Positions 43,631-53,817 are shown, counted from the first letter of the stretch. The stretch is 64,000 bases of DNA from Ignavibacteriales bacterium (GCA_016192345.1 JACPUH010000083.1:1-64000); one strand, 5' to 3'. The notes: a model not told the origin generated them from the sequence alone. Numbers and translations are program-made.

Positions 43631-43686
43631 CGGACGCGGGACCTTCACAGTTCATGGGATATCGGATCGATCCGGCACCCATTTCC

Positions 43687-44301
43687 CTACAATGAACTCC
43701 CTGCCGCGATAATACTCTGAAGGAGAAGAACCGGATCAGCCGGATGCGGGGCGTTCGCCGGCACCAAAAGATCCATTTGACCGGCCGCTTGGGCGAACTG
43801 GCCGTCGGCGTAGTAACTCTGGATAAGTACCATGCGAACTCGCTTCGCCGTCACTCGGGGATCATGCACAAAGGCATAGGTCGGACGCTGTGTCAACACG
43901 GCATGGGCCAATGCTATCGCACTTGTGAAGTCGTTTTGCGCATGGGCGACGAAGGCATGTCCTGCCCGTACATCGAGGTCGACATCCGTCGCGATGCCGT
44001 TGATGCCCAGGGCAAACGCAAAGTCGCTTTTCGCCTTCGCGAGATCGCGCTTATACGAGTTTGCCCATCCCCGCCCACAGAGAGACTCCGAGCGGATCGC
44101 CGCTGTCGTGGATTTATTGTACGCCTCGGTGAAATTCGTGATGGCGGAGTCGTATCGTTTCTCCTCAAAATCCTTCCAGCCCAGGGCAAGAATTTCCTTG
44201 TCATCAGGAATATCCTCCACCGGAGTTGGAGCGGGATCCTTGGCGCATCCGGCAAGAGACACCAGGAGCGCAACCATGACGATATGGGAGAAGGGGTTCA
44301 C
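43687..44301 (-). CDS. TPR-like lipoprotein
   Basis: Envelope lipoprotein of 204 residues: signal peptide with lipobox LAGC near residue 19, then helical repeats typical of tetratricopeptide proteins (for example WKDFEEKRYDSAITNFTEAY and AKAKSDFAFALGINGIA). Its ATG overlaps the stop of the upstream metallopeptidase-like gene (ATGA), so the two are coupled and may act together. Specific function unknown. Confidence 0.8.
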   Translation of the reverse strand: MNPFSHIVMVALLVSLAGCAKDPAPTPVEDIPDDKEILALGWKDFEEKRYDSAITNFTEAYNKSTTAAIRSESLCGRGWANSYKRDLAKAKSDFAFALGINGIATDVDLDVRAGHAFVAHAQNDFTSAIALAHAVLTQRPTYAFVHDPRVTAKRVRMVLIQSYYADGQFAQAAGQMDLLVPANAPHPADPVLLLQSIIAAGSSL

Positions 44302-47300
44302 TTGATCAAAACAACTTTCCTGGTGTCGAGAAACGCCCCCGCCACCATCCGGTAAAAATAGACCCCCGTAGGCAAGGAGCTTCCATCGAACTGAACACTA
44401 TGCCGGCCGGCGGGTTTTTCCTCCTCCACAAGCACCGCCACTTCCTTGCCGAGCAGATCAAAGACTTTCAGTTGAACCTTCGACGGAGTGGGAAGGTCAT
44501 ATCGGATCGTTGTCCGGGGATTAAAGGGATTGGGATAATTTTGGAGAAGGGCGAATTCAGATGGGATCGTCTCCAACCGGCCATCGACATCCGATGTTCT
44601 GACGATCCCAAAGACCCCGAGCTCGCGGGCGGAGCCAACGAGAATTGAACTCCCACGGTCGTGGGTCGTGGGTACTTCGAGCCATAATCCGTTCTTCCGG
44701 AGCGCCAGTGTGAACTGATCAGCCGGAACCACATCCCGCACACTGATCGAGATCGCCCGTTCAAGTTCAAAGCCCACGGGACCAATGGTAAATGTGCGGA
44801 GCGCGTTTGACGGAATGGGAGCGTTCGGATCCACAGCGGCGATACCTTCAAAGACGGTAAGGTACAAAGGCTCCCGTACCGAACCCTGCTCGGCCCGAAG
44901 TGATACCAATCCGCCCGGCGAGACAAGCGTGAGGGGTTCATGCTGTTTCAAGAGTTGCGCCGCAAACGTGATCAGGGTATCGGTATGGAACACGCCGTAA
45001 CGTTTGGCTGCCCGCGTACGAATCGAGACCGGACCGCTCCCCGTCAACGTCTGGCTTGTGTCGATAAAAGCCTTGATTGTTCCCGTGATCGGCGTAAACC
45101 GCAAGCTCACGGCCCCACTGGCTTGCGTGAACGATCCTGATACGCTCGCAGGACGCAGCTCATCGGAGCTGGCGACAACCACATCGACATGTTCGCTCAA
45201 GAGCGGGTTTTGAAGATACCCCACGGCAAGCCTCGGGGCGGCGCTGGAATCGCTGTACTCGAACACGGCACGGAACATCGCATTAAATCCATCCAGGACG
45301 TTGTTGTTCAACGAGCTCACGACGCGAAACGTCTCCCACGAATCCGGCGCACGAGGGTGGTTCGGACCCCGGTATACATAGGAGTAGTCCGCCAGGGTAG
45401 TATTGTCAACGGCAGCGTACGTTCCGACAGAATCATCACTATCCTCAATGAACCCAAGATAGATGGGACCTGTGAGATTCGTCAGTTGGTTCTCGTATGC
45501 AGAAAGGTCGATATCGGTGAACGTACTGACGGGATTCGACGTGCGGTCGACGGTCACAAGGAAGGGCGTAATCAGGTCGGCCCCGGGTTTTCCGTTGTCA
45601 TCCCCCCACACGTGAAACATGAAATCGCGATCGTCATCCGCCAACGCGGTCCCGTTGATGAACTCCTGGTTGAACGCCACCATCATCCGGGCCGACCGGA
45701 GGGTATTGTTCGGCACCTTTGGTTCGAATCGTACCGCCACCCCGAGAGTGACCGAACTGTTTCCAAAACCGACATACGGAGCGACTCCTGAAGTGAATTG
45801 GGTCGGGAATCCGTCATCATAGCGTTCCTCCGCGATGAACCGAACTACTTCACCGGTGGCCGTGTAAGAAAAGTTCGCCTGGCTGGAGAGGCTTGCATTA
45901 CTGACAACAAAGGCGATGGAAGTGAGCGAGGAACCGAAATCGGGGGAGGAAAACTCTGCCCCGGGAACAACATCGCGAACCCTGAGAATCGATGGCCCCG
46001 TCTCAATAGCCCGCACTGTCAACCCCGGTGAGCCGGAGAAAAGGGCCTTGAAATTCTGCGCGCCCGGGGAAAACTCCAGATACTCGACTGCTTGTTGTTG
46101 GAGCACCCCGTTGCCGCTCACGTTGGGATCGAAGTAACGGGCAAGAAGGAATGGTCTTGCTCCGAGGGGAGAGGTATAACGATAGGGGGGAAGGGCCAGA
46201 GGGTTGGCACCGACCCAATTGGCAGTAAAAAAATTCTGGGCCGTTTTGTCGAAGTCGGACGCTATCCCTGCCTGCTGGAGCGCCGCCTGGAACCCGGGGA
46301 TGCCGTTGGATGGATGCTGCGTAAACCGCCGGATGAATTCCAATCCGTACTGTTCAGCAAGGTACCGCGTCCAAAGAGCAGCCCGGCTGTAATCGTCCAG
46401 GGAATTTAACCACCCCGTCAGCGGGACATTGGTATCCTGCAAGTACCCCGCCGGGCTACGGAACAAATAGCCGCAGAGCCCTTCGGCGTATTCCGACAAT
46501 CCTTCGTTAAAGAACGAGATCTCCAGAGGGTCATAATTCCAATGGATCAGATGCTGGAACTCATGGGAGAGCGTTGAAAGAACGAGCGACGTCCTTCGCG
46601 CATTATTGAAAAAAATGGAAGGATACGAATCAAGATAGAGGATATCGCGTCGATTGCTGAAATTTTGAAAACCGCTGGAAGGGTTCACATCCAGGGAATA
46701 GAAGAAGCCAGCCACGAAAGAACCCGTCCCTTCCCACCCATCCTTGACGTCACAAATGAGAAAGTGCGTTTTCCCGTCGCCCGCCCCTTTGGTAAAATCC
46801 GAGCCTATATTGGGAGGAGAACCGAAGTATTGCTTGTCGAGGCTGAGAATTCCCCTGGTGGAATCCTGAGAGGGGGCCGGGGTCTGAAGCTCCAGGGCGC
46901 GGACAATTTCCTCCACCTCCGACATCGTAACATGGCCGTTGTCGAGTTCGGCCACGGCGACCCAGACATAACTTTGGCTGGCAATCGCCATCAGCTCCGC
47001 GCGGACGGTGTCGTGCACGGACTCGAACGGTCTTCGAACCCAAAACAACTCTTGCGCCCCGACGACCAGATCCTGTGATTTCATCAGGCTTTGGCGACGC
47101 ATCGCCTCATCGATACCGGGATGCAGACGGAGAGTGTTCTCGCAAGCTTCACGGATATTGTGCGCGTCGTTGATAGAAATGGTCGCACAATTTCGATCGG
47201 CGGGAAACTGCAGAGTTACGAGGTCCTGGGATTGGGCCGGAGAAAGCAGAAGGAAAAACACCAGGATGGCCATCCCTCCCATAAAGTCTTTCAAGAATCT

Positions 47301-47327
47301 TTTGCTCAAGAATCCCCCATTCCTCAT
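44298..47327 (-). CDS. Secreted metallopeptidase-like protein with type IX sorting domain
   Basis: Large secreted protein of 1009 residues. The ATG chosen starts a signal peptide (ending LLLSPAQSQ); an earlier start would add 19 residues before it. A zinc-peptidase-like motif HEFQH (H255, E256, H259) is followed by NEGLSEYAEG with E275, the gluzincin spacing. The central 600 residues hold beta-rich domains I cannot assign. The end is a type IX sorting domain (YPNPFNPRTT, GKEVAVLVEEEKPAGRH). No catalytic domain has been proved; a peptidase of the immune-inhibitor or MA-like group is the best guess. A TPR lipoprotein is coupled downstream. Confidence 0.82.
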   Translation of the reverse strand: MRNGGFLSKRFLKDFMGGMAILVFFLLLSPAQSQDLVTLQFPADRNCATISINDAHNIREACENTLRLHPGIDEAMRRQSLMKSQDLVVGAQELFWVRRPFESVHDTVRAELMAIASQSYVWVAVAELDNGHVTMSEVEEIVRALELQTPAPSQDSTRGILSLDKQYFGSPPNIGSDFTKGAGDGKTHFLICDVKDGWEGTGSFVAGFFYSLDVNPSSGFQNFSNRRDILYLDSYPSIFFNNARRTSLVLSTLSHEFQHLIHWNYDPLEISFFNEGLSEYAEGLCGYLFRSPAGYLQDTNVPLTGWLNSLDDYSRAALWTRYLAEQYGLEFIRRFTQHPSNGIPGFQAALQQAGIASDFDKTAQNFFTANWVGANPLALPPYRYTSPLGARPFLLARYFDPNVSGNGVLQQQAVEYLEFSPGAQNFKALFSGSPGLTVRAIETGPSILRVRDVVPGAEFSSPDFGSSLTSIAFVVSNASLSSQANFSYTATGEVVRFIAEERYDDGFPTQFTSGVAPYVGFGNSSVTLGVAVRFEPKVPNNTLRSARMMVAFNQEFINGTALADDDRDFMFHVWGDDNGKPGADLITPFLVTVDRTSNPVSTFTDIDLSAYENQLTNLTGPIYLGFIEDSDDSVGTYAAVDNTTLADYSYVYRGPNHPRAPDSWETFRVVSSLNNNVLDGFNAMFRAVFEYSDSSAAPRLAVGYLQNPLLSEHVDVVVASSDELRPASVSGSFTQASGAVSLRFTPITGTIKAFIDTSQTLTGSGPVSIRTRAAKRYGVFHTDTLITFAAQLLKQHEPLTLVSPGGLVSLRAEQGSVREPLYLTVFEGIAAVDPNAPIPSNALRTFTIGPVGFELERAISISVRDVVPADQFTLALRKNGLWLEVPTTHDRGSSILVGSARELGVFGIVRTSDVDGRLETIPSEFALLQNYPNPFNPRTTIRYDLPTPSKVQLKVFDLLGKEVAVLVEEEKPAGRHSVQFDGSSLPTGVYFYRMVAGAFLDTRKVVLIK

Positions 47328-47400
47328 CACACGGAAACGAATCGTTTCAACAGCCGACAATCTCATGGCTGTCTCTGTATACAAAAAAGAGACAAGAAAC

Positions 47401-48876
47401 TCAACGTCTTCCCAGGAGTTTCGAGAGAGCTTGCCGGGCGGAGATAATGTCAGCGGGGTCGAACGCTCTCACCAGGAACGCAAACAGAAGAAACAGGAGA
47501 CACCATCCCGCTTTCATCACCAGGCCGATCAGGGTTGCCGGCTCAACAGGAACCATGGAAGCGCCGGCGAACACGACCGCGGCGACGGCTGCCAACCGGA
47601 GGATCCTGGACCACTCATACCGCATCGGATAGACTTGCTGGGAGGCGATGTACATCCCGGCTGCCATCACCACATAACTTGCCAGTGTGGCAAAAGCTGC
47701 CCCCATCATTCCATAACGGGGGATGGACCAGAAGTTCACGAGAACGTTCACGATCGCCCCCGCACCGGTGACATAGGGAAGAACTTTGGTTTTCTTTTCA
47801 AGATAAATTCCGACGACGAAGTTCACATAGGCGCCTGTAAAAACATAGGAGAGCAGGATTATGGGAACGATCGTCAACCCTCCCCAGTAATCGGGATGGA
47901 TGAAGTACTTTCCAAAAACCTGGATCCGAACCAGGTCCTCCACGAACAGGGAGACTGAAACCAGGATGAACAACATCAGTGCGACGAAATACGTAAACAC
48001 CTTTGCAAAGAGCTCCTTCGCATCCTCATCCTTGGCATGCTGCAGGAAGAACGGCCGCCAGGCATAATCGAACATTCCCACCACCAGCATCATTAACACG
48101 CCGAGGCGGTAGTTGGCCTGGTACACGCCGACGGTCGCGTCGTTGGTCAGCATCTTGAGGATGGGGCGATCGATCACCTGCATGGCCGCCCCTGCAATCC
48201 CCGCAGGGACGTAGGGCAATCCGAATTTGAGCAAGTCTCGGTACAGGCCGCGCGAAAAGCTGATCGTGAGTCGGGCCATGACCGTCCTGAACAGCAGTAT
48301 GAACGAGATCATCATGGCCAGGAGGTTGGCCAGGAAAACCCCGTCGGCCTTCATGTCCATCCCGACGATGAAAAGGATGTTCAGTGCGATATTGCTGACG
48401 ATGTTCAACACCCGCAGCCCGGCAAACTTCAGCGCTTTGTGTTCCATACGCAACGAGGCATAGGGAATTGCGACCAGCGTATCGAAAAAAAGAATCCAGC
48501 CGGCATAGCGAACCAGGTCCGCATGCTCCTCCCCGATCTCAATCCAACCGGCCACGGAATCGGCCGAGAGGTGAATCACCAGCGAAAACAGGGCAGAGGT
48601 GACAAGCAGGGATAGAAACGGTGTGCTGAAGTTCCGCTTAGTATCCCCAGGCTCCGAGGGTGAGACAAATCGCATGTAGGCCGCCTCCATCCCATAGCCA
48701 TAGACAATCACCATGAAGGCGATGTAGGCGTAGAGCGTTGCAACAACACCGTACTCCGAGGGAAGGAGATAATTGGTATAAAAAGGGACAAGCAGGAAAT
48801 TGAGGAAGCGGCCGAGGATGGAACTCAGGCCGTAGATGGCTGCCTCTTTACCCAACCGGAGGATTTTATCAAGCAT
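47401..48876 (-). CDS. Polysaccharide flippase (Wzx/MATE-like)
   Basis: Integral membrane protein of 491 residues with about 14 membrane helices and the flippase opening GKEAAIYGLSSILGRFLNFLLVPFYT. It should move a lipid-linked sugar unit across the inner membrane. A second flippase lies at 59794. This one is separated from the main polysaccharide genes by accA, a thioesterase and a small Trm112-like gene, so it may serve a different glycan. Confidence 0.88.
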   Translation of the reverse strand: MLDKILRLGKEAAIYGLSSILGRFLNFLLVPFYTNYLLPSEYGVVATLYAYIAFMVIVYGYGMEAAYMRFVSPSEPGDTKRNFSTPFLSLLVTSALFSLVIHLSADSVAGWIEIGEEHADLVRYAGWILFFDTLVAIPYASLRMEHKALKFAGLRVLNIVSNIALNILFIVGMDMKADGVFLANLLAMMISFILLFRTVMARLTISFSRGLYRDLLKFGLPYVPAGIAGAAMQVIDRPILKMLTNDATVGVYQANYRLGVLMMLVVGMFDYAWRPFFLQHAKDEDAKELFAKVFTYFVALMLFILVSVSLFVEDLVRIQVFGKYFIHPDYWGGLTIVPIILLSYVFTGAYVNFVVGIYLEKKTKVLPYVTGAGAIVNVLVNFWSIPRYGMMGAAFATLASYVVMAAGMYIASQQVYPMRYEWSRILRLAAVAAVVFAGASMVPVEPATLIGLVMKAGWCLLFLLFAFLVRAFDPADIISARQALSKLLGRR

Positions 48877-48984
48877 GCGGGAATGTCGATGGATGAATCA
48901 CGGGCGGATCGGTCAGGGAGATGGGCGTATCACATGCAGCTCATGGGTGCGTGGTTCCGGCGTGCGGGTTCCCCTACACCGGCC

Positions 48985-49143
48985 TCATCGCGGTTCATCG
49001 ATCAGCATCACCGGGATGTCGTCCTGCACCTGGTACACGTGCCCGCATCCCTTGCAGGTGAGCGTGCTCTGCTCCGGTTTGTAATCGAGATCCCCTTTGC
49101 ACTTGGGGCAGCAGAGAATTTCAAGGAGTTCTGGTTTCAACAT
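48985..49143 (-). CDS. Trm112-like small zinc-ribbon protein
   Basis: A 52-residue protein. It has two CxxC-type pairs in ILCCPKCKGDL and LTCKGCGHVYQV and the family ending DDIPVMLIDEPR, matching the Trm112/YcaR-like group, whose members support methyltransferases or accompany lipid A and sugar enzymes. The ATG (MLKPELLEIL) is clear. It lies between the thioesterase and a flippase gene on the same strand. Confidence 0.85.
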   Translation of the reverse strand: MLKPELLEILCCPKCKGDLDYKPEQSTLTCKGCGHVYQVQDDIPVMLIDEPR

Positions 49144-49183
49144 AGTCATTCAGGGTATTGAAAATGAAGGATTGTCTTTGACA

Positions 49184-49241
49184 GAAATCCCAAATCTCAA
49201 ATCCCAATTTTTGGAGTTTGGTGCTTGGTATTTGGAATTCG
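49184..49241. repeat. Quasi-palindrome (AAATCCCAAATCTCAAATCC class)
   Basis: Left words AAATCCCAAATCTCAAATCC and right words TTTGGAGTTTGG, TTGGTATTTGGAATT are imperfect reverse complements built from one 6-8 base word. It fills the gap between the thioesterase and the Trm112-like gene. Confidence 0.6.
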
Positions 49242-49258
49242 TGACTTCACCAACCACG

Positions 49259-49678
49259 TCATGTTGTTTTTCCCATGGCCTCTTCCAGCGTCTGCAGAAA
49301 AACCGCCGGGGCGCGGGTGGGCCTGCCGGTGGCGGCATTCAAAAAACTGTGCACCGTGTATCCCTCGACGATCACCTCCGACTCTCCATCCACCGTGACG
49401 GCATACTCGATCCGGATCCGCGCCACGGGCATATCGGTGACAGTCGTCCGGACATTCAGCAGGGTATCGTACCGGGCCGAGCGCTTGTACCGGGCAAAGG
49501 CCTCGATGACGGGGAGAAAGATCCCCTGCGCTTCGATGTCGGCATATGGAAGCCCGATCGCGCGGAGCAAATCCGATCGCCCCTGCTCAAAGTACTCAAA
49601 ATACTTCCCGTAGTACACGAACCGCATCTGGTCCGTATCCGCGTATCGAACCCGTATCTGTGACGTATGACTGATCAT
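49259..49678 (-). CDS. Acyl-CoA thioesterase (YbgC/4HBT hotdog family)
   Basis: Hotdog-fold thioesterase of 139 residues. The N-terminal VRYADTDQMRFVYYGKYFEYFEQGR matches the YbgC pattern with the catalytic Asp in YADTDQM. The ATG chosen has GGGAG close upstream; a TTG three codons earlier is open. It lies 24 bases downstream of accA on the same strand. Its acyl-CoA substrate is unknown. Confidence 0.9.
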   Translation of the reverse strand: MISHTSQIRVRYADTDQMRFVYYGKYFEYFEQGRSDLLRAIGLPYADIEAQGIFLPVIEAFARYKRSARYDTLLNVRTTVTDMPVARIRIEYAVTVDGESEVIVEGYTVHSFLNAATGRPTRAPAVFLQTLEEAMGKTT

Positions 49679-49702
49679 CACTCCCAATCCTCCAGCCGCA
49701 GG

Positions 49703-50653
49703 TTACTCCGCCCAACGCCCCATGGCGCTGAACTTTTCAATTCGTTTCTGAACCAGTTTCTCCGGCTTGAGTTTCTTCAGGGCCTTAAGCTCCTCGCGCA
49801 GGATGTTTTTCAGAGTCTCTGCAGCCATCGCATGGTTCCGATGTGCGCCCCCTTGCGGTTCGGGCACAATCCGGTCGACGATCCCCTGTTCCACCAGGTC
49901 GGAGGCGCTCAACTTCAACGCTTCGGCCGCCTGCTCCTTATAGTCCCAACTGCGCCACAGGATGCTCGAGCAGGATTCCGGCGCAATGACCGAGTACCAT
50001 GCATTCTCAAACATCAGGATCCTGTCTCCTACCCCGATCCCCAGGGCTCCTCCGGACGCTCCTTCCCCGATGATCACCACCACGATAGGAACGGGCAGAT
50101 GCGACATTTCAAACAGGTTGCGGGCAATCGCTTCCGCCTGGCCCCGTTCCTCCGCCTCGATACCAGGATAGGCACCCGGTGTGTCCAGCATCGTAATAAC
50201 CGGTCTGCGGAACTTTGCCGCAAGGTGCATCAGACGGAGCGCTTTCCGGTATCCTTCCGGATTGGGCATGCCGAAGTTTCTGTACACGTTGGATTTGGTG
50301 TCCCGTCCCTTTTGGTGGCCGATGACGACCACAGGCTCTCCCCCCAGCGTTCCAAGTCCACCCACAATGGCCTTGTCGTCGCCGAAATGGCGGTCGCCAT
50401 GGAGCTCCACAAAATCGTCCAGCATCAGGTTGAGGTAGTCCATCGTGTAGGGACGATCAGGGTGCCGCGCCAGTTGCACCCGTTGCCATCGCGTAAGATT
50501 GGTAAAGATGGAGTCCCTGAGTTGGTTCACTTTACTCTCAAGAGTTTTTATTTCATCCGCAATATCCAGGTTGTCCTCATACTTCCTCATCTCTTCTATT
50601 TTTTGTTCCAGCTCAAGAATTGGCTTCTCAAAATCCAATACCAACTTGGCCAT
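49703..50653 (-). CDS. accA: Acetyl-CoA carboxylase carboxyltransferase subunit alpha
   Basis: Transfers the carboxyl group from carboxybiotin to acetyl-CoA with AccD. The 316 residues show the crotonase-like core: [23 protein letters not shown], the [18 protein letters not shown] loop and [16 protein letters not shown]. Its ATG shares one base with the stop of the upstream glycosyltransferase fusion gene (TAATG), so it is translationally coupled to a surface-polysaccharide gene. Confidence 0.96.
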   Translation of the reverse strand: MAKLVLDFEKPILELEQKIEEMRKYEDNLDIADEIKTLESKVNQLRDSIFTNLTRWQRVQLARHPDRPYTMDYLNLMLDDFVELHGDRHFGDDKAIVGGLGTLGGEPVVVIGHQKGRDTKSNVYRNFGMPNPEGYRKALRLMHLAAKFRRPVITMLDTPGAYPGIEAEERGQAEAIARNLFEMSHLPVPIVVVIIGEGASGGALGIGVGDRILMFENAWYSVIAPESCSSILWRSWDYKEQAAEALKLSASDLVEQGIVDRIVPEPQGGAHRNHAMAAETLKNILREELKALKKLKPEKLVQKRIEKFSAMGRWAE

Positions 50654-52809
50654 TAGGAAACTCCTTTTCGTGCAGAAACACCAACTGCAGTCGAGGCGCC
50701 CTTCCCCCTGGGAGCGCGTTGAACCGGCGGGGTGGGTTCCGGAAGAGACGCAGTTTCCGGCCGGCCGGCCTTTCGTTGCACCATCGTTTTCAAAAGAATC
50801 TCTGTGTCCAGTGCAACCGATTGATTCTTCGCATAATAAAGATTGTACTGCTCAAACTCCTGTGCCGTGAGGCTCCGGCTACCCTGCAATTGAATAAGCC
50901 CTGTCAGGCCGGGTTTTCCGAGGTAGAGCGATGATCCGGCAACACCGTTGACCCGGGGTGGACTCGAGAGACCGGCATGCAACCCGCTCTCGGGGGGTCC
51001 CACGAAACTGTAACGGCCGGAGAACACTGAAGGAAGCTTGATGACGAACTGTGAACCGGACTCCCCCCTGATTCGTTTTTTCAAATATACGAAAGGATAG
51101 ACTGAAATCAAGAGGAGTGAAGAAAGGATGAGATCGAACCCTCGTTTCAGCACGCGATTTCCGGTTTTCTCGATGTTATAGTTAATTTGTACAAGCGGGA
51201 GTTCATCGAGGGAGTCGACACTCCCCTTCCCGATGATCACCTCGAGCGTTGTTGGAACAAGATGGAAGTTTACCGTTTGCTCGCGCGTCCGGCTGATAAC
51301 CGACAGGATATCCGTGTACGAGAGCGTCTGGGTCGAAAAGATCACGTCGCTCACATGCAATTCATGGATCACTTTCCCGATATTGTCTACGCTTCCGAGA
51401 ATCGGCAAGCCGAGCAGTTGCTCACCGATCTTCTTGCGGTTGACATCGATAAACCCGAGGACATCGTACCCGTCCCCCACACGCGTACGTAACCGGCGAA
51501 GCAGTTCCTGCGCCGAGGCGTCGGTGCCCACAAGCACGGTTCGCCGGCCAAAGAGACTCTTTCTTCCTTCCGGGGTCGTCTTTCCCACCGCGCGGAGGGC
51601 CAGCCGCCACGAAGGGAGAAAGACGATGCTCAGCCACCCCGAGATGATGGTGACCCCGCGGCTGAAGCCGTAATCTTTAAAGAAAAAGACGAGGGCGGAG
51701 ATGAACATGAAACTCACAAGCGTCGCAACGATCGTCCGCGAGGCGGACATGCGATGCCGGGAGTACACGCCGGCTGCAGAAAGACCCGTCACCACCACCA
51801 CGGCTGGGACGGTGTACACAATCGGGTAGGCGTGCATGGGAAGGCGCAACCACGTTCCGAACCACAGAAGCTCCGCGAGCAGGATACTGAGATCCACAAG
51901 CAGAAAATCGAAGGCCGCCACCCCCATGGACCGTGCAAAGGCCTTCCCCATGGCAAGCCGGGAGGTCACGCTGATCGCGAGACGCAGGAACATGGCAAAA
52001 AGATACGACGAACCGTGATGCTTCCGGACAAACAAATGCATCGCCTGATAGAACGTGCGGATCTCCTGGACATTACTCCGACGGGTACTTTCTCCCTTGT
52101 AATGGATGATCTTGGTGGCGGGAACGTAATAGTTCTTCCACCCCGCACGCTGGATCCGGTAGCACCAATCAAGATCCTCGCCGTACATAAAGAAGTCCTC
52201 ATCCAGTCCCCCCACTTGCGCGTACGCCTCCCGACGCACCATCATGAACGAACCGCTCACGGCATCGAGTTCGTAGGTTTCATCTGGACTGAGATAGGTA
52301 AGGTTGTAGCGACCAAACAACCGGGATCGCGGAAAGAGTGCGCTCAGCCCGAAGATTTTCGTGAAGGCAGCCCAGGGTGTGGGGAAGGAGCGCCGGCAGG
52401 GGAGCTGAAAACTCCCGTCCGGGTTCAGGATTTTGCAGCCCGCAAGCCCGGCGTCGGGATTCTCTTCAAAAAACTTCATCATCACGCGCAGCGTGTCCTC
52501 CTGGACTAGGGTATCGGGATTGATGAGAAGCAACAGTTTTCCCCGCGCCCGTCGGAGGGCGATGTTGTTGGCCCTGGCAAAACCGAGATTCGATGCATTG
52601 GCAATGAGTTGAATGGCGGGAAATCGCTTGCGGACCATTTCGACGCTTCCGTCGTCCGAAGCGTTGTCCACCACGATGATCTCGCCACGGATCCCCTTCA
52701 TTGCTTTCTGGAGTGAAACAAGAGCGTGGTTGAGGAAATCACGCACGTTGTAGTTCACGATGATGACGGAGAGTTGCAGCGGGGTGGTATGGTTGATTTT
52801 GCCGCTCAA
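50653..52809 (-). CDS. GT2 glycosyltransferase fused to a degenerate phosphoglycosyltransferase-like membrane protein
   Basis: 718-residue fusion. Residues 1-265 form a rhamnosyltransferase-like GT2 enzyme ([26 protein letters not shown]). Residues about 300-405 are membrane helices, 420-520 a Rossmann-like CoA-binding-type domain ([15 protein letters not shown]), and 550-680 a phosphoglycosyltransferase remnant: the membrane hairpin [12 protein letters not shown], a shrunken VGPPES in place of VGPRPE, and the tail KPGLTGLIQ...[14 protein letters not shown]. The stretch normally holding the KFRSM and DELPQ catalytic motifs is missing, so this half is probably inactive. The start is TTG; no ATG is in frame upstream before the previous gene. 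Confidence 0.85.
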   Translation of the reverse strand: MSGKINHTTPLQLSVIIVNYNVRDFLNHALVSLQKAMKGIRGEIIVVDNASDDGSVEMVRKRFPAIQLIANASNLGFARANNIALRRARGKLLLLINPDTLVQEDTLRVMMKFFEENPDAGLAGCKILNPDGSFQLPCRRSFPTPWAAFTKIFGLSALFPRSRLFGRYNLTYLSPDETYELDAVSGSFMMVRREAYAQVGGLDEDFFMYGEDLDWCYRIQRAGWKNYYVPATKIIHYKGESTRRSNVQEIRTFYQAMHLFVRKHHGSSYLFAMFLRLAISVTSRLAMGKAFARSMGVAAFDFLLVDLSILLAELLWFGTWLRLPMHAYPIVYTVPAVVVVTGLSAAGVYSRHRMSASRTIVATLVSFMFISALVFFFKDYGFSRGVTIISGWLSIVFLPSWRLALRAVGKTTPEGRKSLFGRRTVLVGTDASAQELLRRLRTRVGDGYDVLGFIDVNRKKIGEQLLGLPILGSVDNIGKVIHELHVSDVIFSTQTLSYTDILSVISRTREQTVNFHLVPTTLEVIIGKGSVDSLDELPLVQINYNIEKTGNRVLKRGFDLILSSLLLISVYPFVYLKKRIRGESGSQFVIKLPSVFSGRYSFVGPPESGLHAGLSSPPRVNGVAGSSLYLGKPGLTGLIQLQGSRSLTAQEFEQYNLYYAKNQSVALDTEILLKTMVQRKAGRPETASLPEPTPPVQRAPRGKGASTAVGVSARKGVS

Positions 52810-52862
52810 GGAAACATCGTCATGCAGGGACGAAGAGAATTCACGATCACCGGGCCGCGGGC

Positions 52863-53576
52863 TCAGGATCGCTCAAACAGGTTTTTGAACTTAAGCCGCC
52901 AGACCATCCAGGCGGCCTCATAGACGATGTGCTTCGACATTTTCGAAATGCCGACGCGTCGGTCGACAAAGACGATCGGCAGCTCGCAGACGCGGAACCC
53001 TTTGCTCCACGCCAGGAAACTCATTTCGATCTGAAACGCATATCCGTTCGAGCGGAGCGAATCAAGGTCGATGCTTTCCAGCACCTCGCGACGAAAACAC
53101 TTGAAGCCGCTGGTGGCATCACGGACCGGCATGCCGGTGATCCACCGGGTGTAGACATTCGCGGCATAGCTCAACACCAGGCGACGCATGGGCCAGTTCA
53201 CCACATTCACGCCGGAAACGTAGCGTGAACCGATCACGAGATCGTATGTCTCTGCTTTTTCCAGAAGGCGCGGAAGTTCTGCAGGGTCATGGGAAAAATC
53301 TGCGTCCATCTCGAAAACCCTGTCGTAGCCGTTCGCCAGCGCGAAATGGAACCCGGCCACGTATGCCGTTCCCAATCCCAGCTTGGCCCCCCGCTCCTTC
53401 AGGTGGATACGCGGGTTTCCCTTCTGCATTCCCTTGACAACATCCGCCGTTCCATCCGGAGAGCTGTCGTCAACCACCAGCACCTCGAACGAGTCGGCAA
53501 GGGCAAGAATGGAGGGGATCAACCTGGGAAGGTTTTCCGCCTCGTTATAGGTCGGTATGATCACTAGGCAGCGCAT
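52863..53576 (-). CDS. Polyprenol-phosphate mannosyltransferase-like GT2 enzyme
   Basis: GT2 enzyme of 237 residues resembling dolichol-phosphate mannose synthase, without the membrane anchor found in some. Seen motifs are IPTYNEAENLP, VVDDSSPDGTAD, FEMDADFSHDP (DxD) and the C-terminal VDRRVGISKMS. It would make a polyprenyl-phosphate sugar for glycan transfer outside the cytoplasm. It lies 53 bases upstream of the GT2-phosphoglycosyltransferase fusion gene. Confidence 0.9.
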   Translation of the reverse strand: MRCLVIIPTYNEAENLPRLIPSILALADSFEVLVVDDSSPDGTADVVKGMQKGNPRIHLKERGAKLGLGTAYVAGFHFALANGYDRVFEMDADFSHDPAELPRLLEKAETYDLVIGSRYVSGVNVVNWPMRRLVLSYAANVYTRWITGMPVRDATSGFKCFRREVLESIDLDSLRSNGYAFQIEMSFLAWSKGFRVCELPIVFVDRRVGISKMSKHIVYEAAWMVWRLKFKNLFERS

Positions 53577-53612
53577 AATTCTCTATCAGGATACTAAAAA
53601 AAGTATATTTCT

Positions 53613-53802
53613 CCACGAAGTTCACCCCGCCCGACTGCCTGCGGCAGCAGGCGGGCGGGGAAGAATCACTAAGAAAATCCTTAGATGAGAAATCCTGGCA
53701 ACAATGAGTGCGTCATTCCCGCAGATTGTTGTGGTGTGTTTTTAACCCGTTCCAAGAGTTTTTTTTGTATACCGAGGTATTCTTTTTTCGTGTCCTTCGT
53801 GG
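53613..53802. repeat. Quasi-palindromic gap with an inner GC palindrome
   Basis: CCACGAAG at 53613 and CTTCGTGG at 53795 are reverse complements about 175 bases apart. Inside, 53626-53660 is a strong palindrome centred on CTGCCTGCGGCAG with flanks CCCCGCCCG/CGGGCGGGG. No gene is seen in the gap. Confidence 0.55.
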
Positions 53803-53817
53803 ATAAATAAGACAGGG

